A DNA stretch of 64,000 bases from Paraspadella gotoi (taxonomy: Eukaryota > Chaetognatha): NCBI GenBank assembly GCA_051294375.1, contig CM119269.1:20130814-20194813 (forward strand), given 5' to 3'. Below the pieces are notes generated by a model that saw nothing but the letters and a program-made list of their open reading frames with translations, was not told the DNA's origin and made no database searches. Position numbers and translations under genes: made by a program. Shown piece after piece: positions 49,143-64,000 of this stretch. The first letter of the stretch is position 1. Each line of letters starts with the position of its first letter.

Positions 49143-49817
49143 AGAAGTAAACTTTAGGGAGTTCATACGAATAAGAATGAAATATTTTGACTTAATGTAT
49201 GATTTACTTGATAATCTGATTGCTTTTTAATTTTCTTAATGTCAATAAATACTCAATATATTAGCGCAAAAATTGGACATCATCATGTAAAATTGATGAA
49301 AAAGACAGCGAAAAAATTGTCTCATTGCAGCAAATCTAATTTTAACAATACTATTTATTGAGATTCTCTCTGACACATTTCTTGCTTTCAAGTCTTATAG
49401 TTATATAATATATAATATTTAAAAAATAGATTGGAAAATGTCTTTTGTTTTCAAACCGCCTAAAGCGACATAACTTGAATCGGCGTGAATCGAACGAAAA
49501 ACAAATTCGATAGATTTTTTATGAAATTGGTACATTGAAATTGGTATATTATCCTGGCGCGTTAAAAAAAATATCAAGAAATAAATTCAATATTTATTAT
49601 CGATTGTAGAATACAAGGTACAATATTAATGACACTGATGGTCTCATGAAAAGGGGCTCAGCTACACGGTCCATTATTTTTTGAGGCTTCAAATTGATGA
49701 GTGAATCGCGAATTCTTATCGCGCTCTTCGAAGCCTCAATTTACTGCAGGTTGAAGCTATCTGGTTGGAACGCGTTAAATCCCCATCTCTCAGGATGTAG
49801 ATCGAACTCATCCTCTC

Positions 49818-49856
<39 letters not shown>

Positions 49857-50440
49857 CTTTCCCATCTCGCGAATTTCCTCGAAGTTAAAAATAGCATCCC
49901 GGATAAAAATACTCTCTCATCTTCGACGCATCGAATTTGGCGCAGAACTAAAAATCGCCGAAAATCTAAGGAAAGATGATGGATGGTGTTATCTTGGGGT
50001 TCAGAGTAGGACTGAAGGTTGAAGCTCGATTAAAGACTGATAGAATGTAAACTTTTCTTTGTAGCCTTTTTTAAGTAGTTTTAGTTAATATTTTAATGAA
50101 GTCACTAGACTTTGTCCGGCTGTGCTTCACTTTGCTTTATAACGACCAAAATACCAACGGTGACATGACCACAAAAAAAAACCAAAAAAAAAAAAAACAA
50201 CGCGATTTTTGGGTCTTTGCCGGAATTTCTTTTTCTTTTCCGCTTTCACTTTTCTTGATGAAACCTTTGTATTCTTAATCTTTTATCACATTGATAGTCA
50301 TCATGACTAATTATAATGTATCAGACTACTCTAAAAAAAATAGGTGGGTAATACATTTTTCACGAATCTAAAGAAAGTTTTTCAAACGCGATCAACGATA
50401 AACAACAAGCTCGGAATTGCGACCACCGAACACCATAGTT
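49143..50440. other. Intergenic upstream of troponin C
   Basis: AT-rich, with a short CT tract (49816-49855). No supported gene. Confidence 0.5.
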
Positions 50441-50441
50441 C

Positions 50442-50554
<113 letters not shown>

Positions 50555-50560
50555 GACGCC

Positions 50561-50568
50561 TATAAAAG
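50561..50568 (+). promoter_or_regulatory. TATA box of troponin C
   Basis: TATAAAAG lies in a GC-richer context directly after the CT tract and 156 bases before the troponin C start codon. The spacing allows a start site near 50590 and a 5' UTR of about 125 bases. Confidence 0.65.
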
Positions 50569-50716
50569 CTCACCCCCTTGCCCGATCGAATCTGATCGCC
50601 CCGGAATTTTCTCTCTCGCTCTCTCGAATTTTTATACCTCTCGCTCTCGCGATTCGCGTTTCTCTCTCGGAGATTTTTTCCAGCCACGTCCTCCGACTTA
50701 AGCGTCCATCGTTGCC

Positions 50717-50948
50717 ATGGGAGACGAAGCGCCAGCGCCCGCGCCAGAGTTCAAGTTGTCGGAGTCTCTTATCGCCGACTTCAAGTTGGTTACCATTATC
50801 GTTGTTGTTCTTTTTTTTTTTATGTTCTTCTGAAAACTGACTTCCATTGTAATTTCTTGAAACGTTTCATGTCGATAAATCAGAAATACAAATTTATTTC
50901 ATTTATTTTCTTTATTTCTATATTACTTTCTTTATACCTTTCATTTTT

Positions 50949-51035
<87 letters not shown>

Positions 51036-51795
51036 CTTTCTTTTCTTTATTTCCTTTTTTTCCGCCGACTTCTATTATATAATTCGTTCATACATTCTTA
51101 TATTCACTCATTCATCTATTTCAGAGATGCCTTCGAGAGGATCGACAAGGAAGGAACCGGTGAGATCCCGACCTCTGAACTCGGATCCGTCATGAGGATG
51201 TTGGGTCACAATCTAAAACCCGACCAACTGCAGGTCAGCAACAACGACAATTTATTAGGTTACGCATTGACCCCAATTATTAGTACTTTACGAGACTTCC
51301 TATCATCAACACAGCGTCCTCTTCGTCTTAATTGCACAAAAAATAAACTATTATTTCCAACTGAATTTCTTTTTTTTAGTTCAATTTTCTTCTTTTTTTT
51401 CTTGTCTTTTTTTTTGGGGGGGGGGTTAAATAATTTTTTGTGTTTATGCTTTTTTTACGAGGGAGGGACATTGACGATGAGAAATACCAGCAGGAACAGA
51501 CCAGCGTGAAGTCTCGATTTAAAAAAAAAAATGGGGGGAAAAAAGTAAACTTTTTATTTGAGTGGAGAAGCAGACGACGATTCGATTAAAAAAGACTCTC
51601 TTGAAAGACGACAGAGTCTGTAAAGAAAGACGGGTGAGAGATATTGATATCGATATTGAAAATAGCAGTCGAGCTTTAGGCCAGTTATTTAAACTACCTC
51701 AAAAAAAGCTACTTTGTCGAGATTATATTTTTTAAACAGCCGGTCGATTACTACTTCAAACAGTTAATTGTACTAAGTAGCTTTATCGTTTTCAA

Positions 51796-51874
<79 letters not shown>

Positions 51875-52602
51875 ATGAATCACGCCCATCCGCCATCCCA
51901 TCAGGAGTGCATCGAAGAGGTGGACGGCGACGGATCAGGATTCGTTGACTTCGACGAATTTTTGGTTCTGATGACGAAGAAGACGAAGGAGGCCGAGGAG
52001 GAGAAGGAAGTGAGGGAGGCTTTTCGTATTTTGGACAAGGAAGGAAAAGGTGAGAGAAAGAAAACAAGTATGTTCGATATATATCATTATATCTGATATA
52101 TATATATTTTTATACCCTTCTTTAATCTTCCTTTTTCCTCTCTCACCCACCCGTTCCTATCAACTAAAAACGACATTCCTCATCCGCATCCATTATTCTC
52201 ATCTTCCATGTCCCATCTTCCATATCGAGTCTCCCATGTCCAATCTCCCATGTTCCATCTCCCATGTCCCATCACCCATGTCTCACTTTTAACATTTCAC
52301 TTTTCCCTTCTCTTTCCCCGCATCCTTCCAAAATTCGTTTACACTTAATTCCTCTTCATTATCTTTACGATCCGCCATTCCCCCCATCCCTCCCCCCCAC
52401 CCGACCTCCCATTATCCACCGTTGAATCCTCACTCCGCCTCCTCCTTCAGGCACCATCGACACTGGCGTCCTCAAGGAAATCCTTCTCGCTCTGGACGAG
52501 ACGATGTCGGAACAGGACGTGGACGAGATGGTGACGGAGATCGACGAGGACGGCAGCGGCGCCGTTGACTACGAGGAGTTCAAGGCCGTCATGATGGGTT
52601 GA
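50717..52602 (+). CDS. TnC: Troponin C
   Basis: Four exons: 50717-50784, 51125-51233, 51905-52049 and 52452-52602. GT-AG phases close, giving 157 aa, a normal length for invertebrate troponin C. It is the Ca2+ sensor of the thin filament in striated muscle. The start MGDEAPAPAPEFKLS leads into four EF-hands. Loop I is DKEGTGEIPTSE (30-41, weak). Loop II is DGDGSGFVDFDE (66-77, canonical). Loop III is DKEGKGTIDTGV (103-114, lacks the position-12 Glu). Loop IV is DEDGSGAVDYEE (139-150, canonical). Calcium binding at II and IV only is the pattern known for arthropod troponin C. The link KKTKEAEEEKEVREAFRILD is troponin-type rather than calmodulin-type. The exon 1 donor is GTTGGT. A TATA box and a CT tract lie upstream. 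Exon 3 is preceded by a GA tract. Confidence 0.92.
50950..51040. repeat. (CTTT)n microsatellite in troponin C intron 1
   Basis: About 20 CTTT units. Confidence 0.95.
51798..51871. repeat. (GA)n tract in troponin C intron 2
   Basis: About 37 GA units ending about 30 bases before the exon 3 acceptor. Confidence 0.95.
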
Positions 52603-53335
52603 AGCTGGTTGGAGCGGATCGAAGAAGGTGGAGCGGATCCAGGCGGGTGGAGTTGATCGCATTTAGGCGGGTGGAGCCGATCGAGGAAGACGGAGAGGTG
52701 TTCCGAACGAATCTATCGGAAACGCGGGCGATGAAGATTTTTTTTTTCCTCGCCTGTCGGACAAGTATCGACTTACCCTCGCTTCGCACTCTCTCTCTGA
52801 CTCGCTCGAAAAATTAATAGTCGGTGAAAAATGTGACTTTTTTTCTCTCTCTCTCTCGGCTAAACTCGCTTATTTCGAGGTTAATTTTTCTGAATTTATC
52901 ATTTTTTCTATTCTTTTTCGCCGTTGACGTTATTATATTTTTAATTGCGCTTTTAAAATATATATGTACTTACTTTTTAATAATTTATTGCGTAATTTGG
53001 AAGAATTCAGTTTCGATAAAAAAAAAATTGGCGATTTGAAAGAGTTGAATTTCTTCAATATTTATGAATCTTATTGCATCCGAGTTAAATTCATAGCAGT
53101 ATTTGGAATCATTAGCTTGAGAGTTAAAAAAAAGATTGAAACTGAACAACCCTTTCTAATTCTTCTAAATTCCCTTTTGGGATGTCGAAATGCAATTTCC
53201 CCTGAGAAACGAAGGTTTTTTCCTAAATCCGTGTAAAAAACAAGAACCGGCTAGTTCACGGTGTTGCGCTTCCGTAATTTTTTTTTTATGAACGTATGTT
53301 CCGATGATTACGTGATTACACAAGTATAAAACTTA
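52603..53335. other. Troponin C 3' region, nothing else seen
   Basis: A purine-rich patch (52605-52730) and then AT-rich DNA. Small open frames occur but none is protein-like. Confidence 0.5.
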
Positions 53336-53339
53336 TGCA

Positions 53340-53575
53340 TGGCAAGCAGTTTACAATATGATCACCCTCAGATCACCGTCAGTATCCATGGAATGGGTCT
53401 GGGCTTTGAACCAGGGAAGAGGGTTTCCCAGGCTCCCAAGGCGGTTTTCTGCCGTCCTCACGCTTCCCGCAGGGTACATGCCTGGTTGGGATTGAACCTG
53501 GTACCTAGTGGCCTTGATCTGATGGCTTTACTCAATGAATCGTCGGGTCACGACTGAAGGTGTCCTGTTTATAGG
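53340..53575 (-). mobile_element. tRNA-derived SINE (candidate)
   Basis: On the minus strand the head reads TCATTGAGTAAAGCCATCAG (A-box region), then ATCAAGG and CAGGTTCAATCCCAACC (B-box, GGTTCAATCCC) at tRNA-like spacing. An unrelated GC-richer body follows, GGAAGCGTGAGGACGGC to CCTGGTTCAAAGCCCAGACC. The segment is clearly more GC-rich than its AT-rich flanks. No tail repeat or target-site duplication was identified. Confidence 0.45.
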
Positions 53576-53579
53576 CGGG

Positions 53580-54007
53580 GTCAACTTATTCAATGCCCGA
53601 TTACATAATTATTATTTTTAAAATATTGTTTAATAAACCAGTTATTTAAAATTTATTTTATTATATATGCGGTTAAAGCAAAGTTAAAGGTAATTTGAAG
53701 GTTACCAAAAAACCACGGGTATTCGGGTAAGCATTCAACGGACGATATATAAGTGGGTATCTTGAGCAAAACGTTTACAAAAAGCTTACAATAAAGCTTA
53801 ATAATAAAAAACAATAAACACAGAGGCAATTAGGAAAACGAAAAATAAAGATTAAAAAAGTTTTATGGAACGTAGGTAACCCGAAATTAATTTCGAAAAA
53901 TAAAAGTTGGTAAAATAAGATTTATTCATTTTCACCGTAAAACCTAAAAAAATGACATCTAAAAAAATATATAAACAAATTTTTTTTAAAGTAAATTCTA
54001 AATTGTT
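53580..54007. other. AT-rich spacer
   Basis: Nothing recognised. It is the 3' flank of the minus-strand gene at 54008-54439. Confidence 0.5.
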
Positions 54008-54439
54008 TTAGTCATCCTTCTTGTCTTCCTTGTCTTCCTTGTCTTTCTTGTCTTTGTCGTCCTTTTTTTCCTTTTTGTCCTTATCTTTGTCCTTGTCGCA
54101 TTTGTCGTCCTTGTCGTCCTTGTCTTTTTTGTCCTTGTCTTTTTTGTCTTTGTTGCCCTTCTTTTTCTTCTCCTTCTTCTCTTTCTTTTCCCCTCCTTCT
54201 CCTTCACTCTCCGAAGACGACGAGGAAGAAGAAGAGGACGAGGATGAAGACGAGGATTCCTCTCCTTCCTTCTTCTCCTTGTCCTTGTCTTTCTTATCTT
54301 TGTCCTTCTTGTCCTTTTTTCCCTTCTTTTCCTTCTTTTCTTCTTTCTTCTCCTTTCCTTCCGCCTTTCCTTCTTCCTTTTCCTCTTTCTTTTCCTTCAA
54401 TGCTTCCGTCAGCGCAGATGTATCAATTCCGTCCGCCAT
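54008..54439 (-). CDS. Lys/Glu/Asp-rich (KEKE-type) protein with a poly-Ser run
   Basis: Single coding exon, 143 aa, from MADGIDTSALTEALKEKKEE to EDKEDKKDD and TAA. The ATG lies just after a strong acceptor (poly-T then CAG at about 54446), so the exon is probably preceded by a 5' UTR intron. The protein is almost entirely K, E, D and S: KEKKEEKKEKKGKK, then 15 Ser, then SEGEGGEKKEKKEKKKK and repeated KDKKDKD. It has one Cys and no hydrophobic segment. It is predicted to be disordered and highly charged, with function unknown. The organised N-terminus, the acceptor and the intact frame through low-complexity DNA favour a real gene. It is convergent with troponin C, which does not prove a muscle role. 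Confidence 0.55.
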   Translation of the reverse strand: MADGIDTSALTEALKEKKEEKEEGKAEGKEKKEEKKEKKGKKDKKDKDKKDKDKEKKEGEESSSSSSSSSSSSSSSESEGEGGEKKEKKEKKKKGNKDKKDKDKKDKDDKDDKCDKDKDKDKKEKKDDKDKKDKEDKEDKKDD

Positions 54440-54477
54440 TTTTTTCTGAAAAAAAAACGAATAAAAGTTAACATCTC

Positions 54478-54494
54478 TCCCTCTCTCTCTCTCC

Positions 54495-54525
<31 letters not shown>

Positions 54526-54535
54526 TCTCTCTGTT
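54478..54535. repeat. (CT)n microsatellite
   Basis: CT-rich tract just upstream (minus-strand sense) of the KEKE-protein coding exon, inside its presumed 5' UTR intron. Confidence 0.9.
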
Positions 54536-54539
54536 TTCA

Positions 54540-55464
54540 GGCTAGATACTACATAACAGTTGCAATTTTTTTTTGGTGCTTATAGTTAAAATAGAAAAAC
54601 ACTCAAAAATATGCAATTTGCCAAAACTCGCATTCTTGTTTCCCGCGCCAAAGGTCAGTATGACCTTCTGTCGTTAAAACACCTATCTCTCTCTCCTCTC
54701 TCTTTCTCTCTCTCTCACTCTCTCTCTTTTTCTCTCTCTCTTTCTTTCTTTTCTTTTCTCTCATTTTATCATTCTCCTTTATTTCTGATTCTAAATCTGT
54801 GATAATTCACGGTTAATAATTATAATAATTTTTGACAAGTAATTACTACCATTAAAAGCGGTCATTTAAGACGATTTAATTTTCTTCTAGTTACGTTTGA
54901 ACTTTAGTAAGTTTCTAAGTCTAAGAGCTTAAAATTATTAAAAACTAATGAAAAATAGATAAACAAGTTTTAAAAATAGAAATTAACAAGATAAAACTCC
55001 GACCGAAGAGAGAAGATTTTTATTTAATAATGAGGTAAAAAAAATACACTACGGAACATTTATTTCTGTTTTACCTATAATAATTTTTTTTTTCATTAAC
55101 TAACCTTCAACGATTGAAAGTCGATGAGGAAGAAAGACACGTGGAGACGAATCGAGAGGTGAGTCTGAAGAAGTTGACCTTTTTGTGGAACGAGAAAAAT
55201 GGACAATTTTGACAATTATCAATTAATTAAGCGGAAAAAAAAAGAACAAGGTCAAATAGAAATGAGAAAAGGAAACGTTGATCGAAATCGATGCGGAAAT
55301 TTTGGCGACAAGAAAATAAATAAAATGAAAATAGAAAAGCGTTCGCTCATCGGTGGAGAAGGAAAGACGAAAAAGACGAAAATCCAGAAATACGAAACAT
55401 TTCAATCTCTCTCTCTCTCTTTTTTCTTTTTTCCTTTTTTTCTTTTCCTCTCTTTCCCTCTCCC

Positions 55465-55529
<65 letters not shown>

Positions 55530-55913
55530 ACGCCGGACCCCTTTTCCAGCTTCGCCTCGTCTGGGCTTCGTCGAAACACCGCGTCGTTTTTTAGTCAACA
55601 GTGTCGACGTTTTCCAAATATTGTAAACTGTGAATATATGAAAATTCGTTACGCTAATGTCAAACGCTTGTTTATTGAAAAATAGTCGCCAAAGTTCGCC
55701 GCTAATTTGGGAAATTTAAGAAAGACAAAAAATTGAAAAAAAAGTCACGAAAAAAAGGGGAGTTCGATAAGCAGCTGCTCTGTGTTTTTCTTGAGGTCAG
55801 GAAAGGTGAGGGCTGATGAAGCTGATGGGAAGCTGGAGAGAAACGGGAGCAAATGGGAAACCTGTGGGAGAATAATGTGCTATTTATAGAACGAAGAGAG
55901 TTTGGGAAGCAGG

Positions 55914-55978
<65 letters not shown>

Positions 55979-57360
55979 CTCTGGCAAACGTCTTTATGAG
56001 GAAATAGACGAAGAGCAGACCCAAGTTATGTTTCATGGGTAAAAGTTTTTACGTAAATTTAATACTGCCGTCAGCCTATACTGAAAAATAATTATTTAAC
56101 AATTACAATTATTTCAGAAATGTTAAGATTGATAACTCTGGAGATGACTTTATTGGAGTGAAAAACTAACACGACGACAACAAGGACAACGACGACGATC
56201 ACGCCGAATGGTAGTTTATTTAATTATAACATTAATCTTCAGATTAAACAGATGAGAAAGCTTTCGTGATTTTAGGTTACCATGACATTTTTTCCGTTAT
56301 TAATATTATCAACGAAATCGTCGCGGCCCTTAACCCGCCTGTAACATGGTGTTACAGACTGATCCGAAGCTCAGGGACTGCTTCTGTCACTAACACATAA
56401 CAATTATTACTGTCTCTTCAAGATTGTTTTTGTTTTTACGAAACTTCGTTTTATTTGAAAAACCTAGTATTCTGCCAAATATTCTATTTTTTAAGGACAA
56501 TGGTAATTTTTTTTTCGTGTACCGAGTACTTTTTTTCGGAAACCATCGTAAACATTTTATTATTTATTATTTATTCTTCCGATCATTCATCTTCTGCTGG
56601 CATTGGTATTTTTTCTTTGGAAAGGTTATTCTTCAATTGTATCTGTTGTTGTTTTAATCCTATTTTTTTGCTTTCCACAATTTCAGTATGGATAACTGAA
56701 GTTTTAAAAGAATATCTGGGAGTAGATGGAGGCCATAACTACTTCAAATCAACTCCATTAGTATCTTGGCGGCTGTGGCCAATTCATTTAAGTCAACAAC
56801 CGAATCACCAGTTGTCAATCACCTCAATTACCATCACTCAATCACTTCGTTTGTCGAGTCACCAAAAAATCGGTTAAAACAGTCAGTCGGTGGAAGAAGG
56901 AATTTTGGATTTCGCCAGTGTTTTAATTTTTTAGAAGGGGAACAAATAAAGTCTATCTGGCTTTTTATGATTTTCGAAGAATTCAAAAAACTTCGGCCTC
57001 CATTCATTTATGTATTCAAAGCAATAAAATTTGGTTCGCTATTATCGAAAATAAAAGACAAACTATTAAATTGAAAAAAAAAACCAAAAAATAAAACAAA
57101 CAAACAAACAAACAAGCATTGCTTTTTTTGGATTGCTTTAGGATCATTTCTATTTCGAGAATTCTCATTTTGGTTAAAGAAAAGCTTACAAAATTATCAT
57201 TTTTGCTCAATTCAATACGATATTCCCTTCATCCGATTTATCGCTAAACTTTCACGGAAATTTCTGTAGCGATGATTACCGTCCGTTGTTGATCAATCTT
57301 TTACAACCTTTTATATTTACTATGTCGGTTTTACCAATCTCATAAGCTCCCGTTTTGAAG
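54540..57360. other. Repeat-rich intergenic stretch
   Basis: CT tracts (54690-54770, 55410-55530), a GA tract (55917-55978) and AT-rich DNA. A possible 5' UTR exon of the KEKE-protein gene lies near 55526-55610 (minus), with donor-like CCGGC/GTGAGA at its edge. Open frames at 56424-57074 have no recognisable domain or good splice sites. Confidence 0.4.
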
Positions 57361-57505
57361 ATTTACACTCTGCGGCCACCCCCCTCCTTATCCTACCGAC
57401 TTGCTCTCGGTGAAAGAAATTTAACCTTAGATGTCGGCCTTTGCGTCAAAAGAAGAATTGAACCGAGAGCCGATAAAATGAGGTAGCAGGTTTCCTGGTC
57501 ACAGT
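57361..57505 (-). repeat. tRNA-like fragment (candidate SINE)
   Basis: On the minus strand GGAAACCTGCTACCTCATTT resembles a tRNA anticodon arm and is followed at the right distance by CTCTCGGTTCAATTC, a B-box-like sequence. The rest does not fold as a tRNA. It lies immediately upstream of the plus-strand gene at 57566. Confidence 0.25.
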
Positions 57506-57565
57506 ATCGCCGTGATCCTGGCGCAGTTTTTCGCGCCAACCGAGTTTCACGCGGATTTGCCAGGG

Positions 57566-58472
57566 ATGGAGGACTCAGAAACGGAAGGAACGGAGCTACA
57601 TTTAATTCGGGTTAGAGAAGTCGTCAGCATTTTTATTCACTTTTATTATTTTGAAAATCCTTTTAGGAAAACAAACTCGAGGAAAAATGTTGCGACGTCA
57701 GGGATTATTATCAAGTGATAACAATTCTTGGAATTCTCACCGCCATGACAGGTGATGAGGACATGAACACAAGGGAAACTCTTCATCAGTACCTCTTTTT
57801 CTATGGAAGAAACATAATTTTTCATAAGAACTGATTAATAATTAACTTCTCTGTATTAAGTTTTAACACTTGCATTGGTTACAGGCGTTTTCATCTTGGG
57901 CTACGGACTCTCCTCGCTTTTCACCGAATTTTACGAAGAAGATAACGAATCTACGTTGAGTCAACGAATTAATTTTTTAGCAATTACTCGGTTTTATTTA
58001 CTTATATATCTTCTTAATATAGTTGACTTATAGAATATCAAAAATAAGATGTGAGATTATTATTCCAAATTAAAGCTAAAGAAAAACATCACTATTTAAA
58101 AGAAATAAATAGATACATAATAAGCTTCAACTAAAATTGGTCGATTCCCACGTCGAACTAGAAAAAGCAACGACGCGGTTTCTCGGGTCAGTGCCATCCT
58201 CGTTGTCGGAGGCGTCTCTGCAGTGATGGGCGTCCTTTGTGTGTCTGTCGGCAACAAGATTTACCCTAGGGCGTGGATGTGTGCAAACAGGTTGGTAGTA
58301 GTATGCTTTGTTTAAAGAGCTTATTTAAGGCACTGGGAGTAGGTTATAAAAGAAATGCAAATCTCACAATGGAAATAGCGCCGTCTTGACAATATTTTTT
58401 TTCTTTTTTATTAGACAGAATGACGCCCAATGGCCGGAATACCGCGAAATGCTATTTCAATATCCTGAATAG
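57566..58472 (+). CDS. Small two-helix membrane protein (neurensin/TMEM74-like?)
   Basis: Five exons: 57566-57610, 57667-57751, 57885-57954, 58162-58290 and 58415-58472. All borders are GT-AG and all phases close, giving 128 aa. The acidic N-terminus MEDSETEGTELHLIR is followed by a short Cys pair (EEKCCDVRDYY). Two hydrophobic segments follow, VITILGILTAMTGGVFILGY and SAILVVGGVSAVMGVLCVSV, separated by an acidic loop (TEFYEEDNEST). The tail is RQNDAQWPEYREMLFQYPE. Two helices with an acidic loop between them recall neurensin/TMEM74-type vesicle proteins, but I cannot show this without a search. An upstream in-frame GTG lies in a tRNA-like repeat, so the ATG at 57566 was chosen. Confidence 0.72.
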
Positions 58473-58820
58473 TCGGTGGTGCTCTGTCGAATTTTGTCTG
58501 CGTCGAAATACTGTATATAAAAAAAAATATTGAATAATTGTTTTGCTAGTCATTACTCACTTCCTACCAAATATTAAGTCTAATTATAAATGTCAACATT
58601 AGAAAAAAAAACAGATCTGCTTATACATATTATATGTGCTTATATATATGCATATATGTTATAGCATATTACGGCTCTATGATTCAATGTCGGTCTTTCG
58701 GTCTGCCCCGATAGTTTAGTCGGTTCGTCAATTAAATCGTTTTAGAATTGTTGCGGGTTTTTCTCTCATAAAACAAACGCTATACAGGGTTTAAGCAGTC
58801 CAATTATAATTATATTTCTT

Positions 58821-58826
58821 AATAAA
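58821..58826 (+). terminator. AATAAA, 3' end signal of the 57566-58472 gene (candidate)
   Basis: Canonical hexamer about 350 bases after the stop codon. It lies only about 60 bases from the opposite-strand signal of the convergent gene. Confidence 0.4.
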
Positions 58827-58881
58827 GACGTGATTCCAATTCGACATTAATAAACGTATATAGACGAACATGAGGAAACAA

Positions 58882-58887
58882 TTTATT
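58882..58887 (-). terminator. AATAAA, 3' end signal of the ARM-TIR-SAM gene
   Basis: The reverse complement of TTTATT, read on the minus strand as AATAAA, lies 112 bases after the stop codon at 58999. Confidence 0.5.
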
Positions 58888-58998
58888 TCTAACGACAAAA
58901 ATGTTGACGAAATGAATTAAAATACGAGACTAAACAGAAAAAGGCAATGTAGAGATCTGAAATGATACGGCAAGTTACCGTAACGTTTCAGACGTATA

Positions 58999-63840
<4,842 letters not shown>

Positions 63841-64000
63841 CTGTAGTAGTTTTGAAAATGTGTAGTTCGAAAAGAGACGTTGAGGATATGAGCGATGGAA
63901 AGGAAAGACTGTGATTTGTGAATTAAAGAAGGAAAAAAAAAGATCTTAGACGCCAGGACTTCAGTAGAATAGATAAGCTAAAAATGTTAAATTGAAAGTT
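63841..64000 (-). other. Intron at window edge
   Basis: AT-rich sequence after the ACTACAG acceptor of the first visible exon. The upstream exons (start codon and the N-terminal ARM repeats) lie beyond 64000. Confidence 0.6.

Noticed and set aside
53339-53557. 72-codon plus-strand frame considered as a gene
   Set aside because: The segment looks like a tRNA-derived SINE on the other strand; no splice or domain support.
54021-54471. Plus-strand frames rich in Ser, Phe and Leu
   Set aside because: Shadow of the minus-strand KEKE-type gene.
56424-57074. Overlapping frames of 77-140 codons
   Set aside because: Phe/Ile-rich and AT-driven, with no recognisable motif and no good donor or acceptor pairs.

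Overview
The window is nuclear DNA from an invertebrate animal. Its genes are split by short GT-AG introns and separated by AT-rich DNA with many (GA/CT)n, (CTTT)n, (ATTC/TTTA)n and (TCG)n tracts. The troponin C has canonical Ca2+ loops only at sites II and IV, a pattern known from arthropods and some other protostomes. That suggests a protostome, but I cannot place the species. There is no bacterial-style gene organisation and no CRISPR.

Layout. (i) 1-2889 is a noisy second copy of 13700-16556. (ii) 2915-13690 is mostly repeats, with an RBM24/38-type RNA-binding gene on the minus strand (7157-8413) damaged by small indels. (iii) 15800-19099 (+) is a complete six-exon spermine synthase. (iv) 20803-23398 (-) is an unrecognised four-exon membrane-protein gene whose last intron holds a 1.2-kb minisatellite. 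(v) 28187-29141 (-) is a clean copy of the last four exons of a thrombospondin. (vi) About 29203-40486 repeats about 18766-29190 with many one-base differences, so it is a false (haplotype or unpolished) duplication. (vii) 40702-45170 (-) holds the rest of the thrombospondin. It encodes a signal peptide followed almost directly by type-3 repeats and the C-terminal domain, with no N-terminal or EGF modules. (viii) 50561-52602 (+) is a troponin C gene with a TATA box beside a 110-bp CT tract, facing a Lys/Glu/Ser-rich protein gene (54008-54439, -). (ix) 57566-58472 (+) is a small two-helix membrane protein gene. (x) 58999-63840 (-) holds 14 phase-consistent exons of an ARM-TIR-SAM protein whose 5' end lies beyond the window.

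The most interesting locus is the ARM-TIR-SAM gene. It has the parts of the SARM1 NADase and innate-signalling family but in a different order (TIR before SAM). Its TIR exon is open in one frame, while its conserved-looking middle is spread over the two other frames.

The genes do not form a functional cluster. Spermine synthase and thrombospondin are convergent with the membrane-protein gene between them. Troponin C and the KEKE-type gene are convergent, as are the two-helix gene and the ARM-TIR-SAM gene. Exon coordinates were read by eye. Where I say phases close, I checked that splice donors, acceptors and codon phase agree through the chain of exons.
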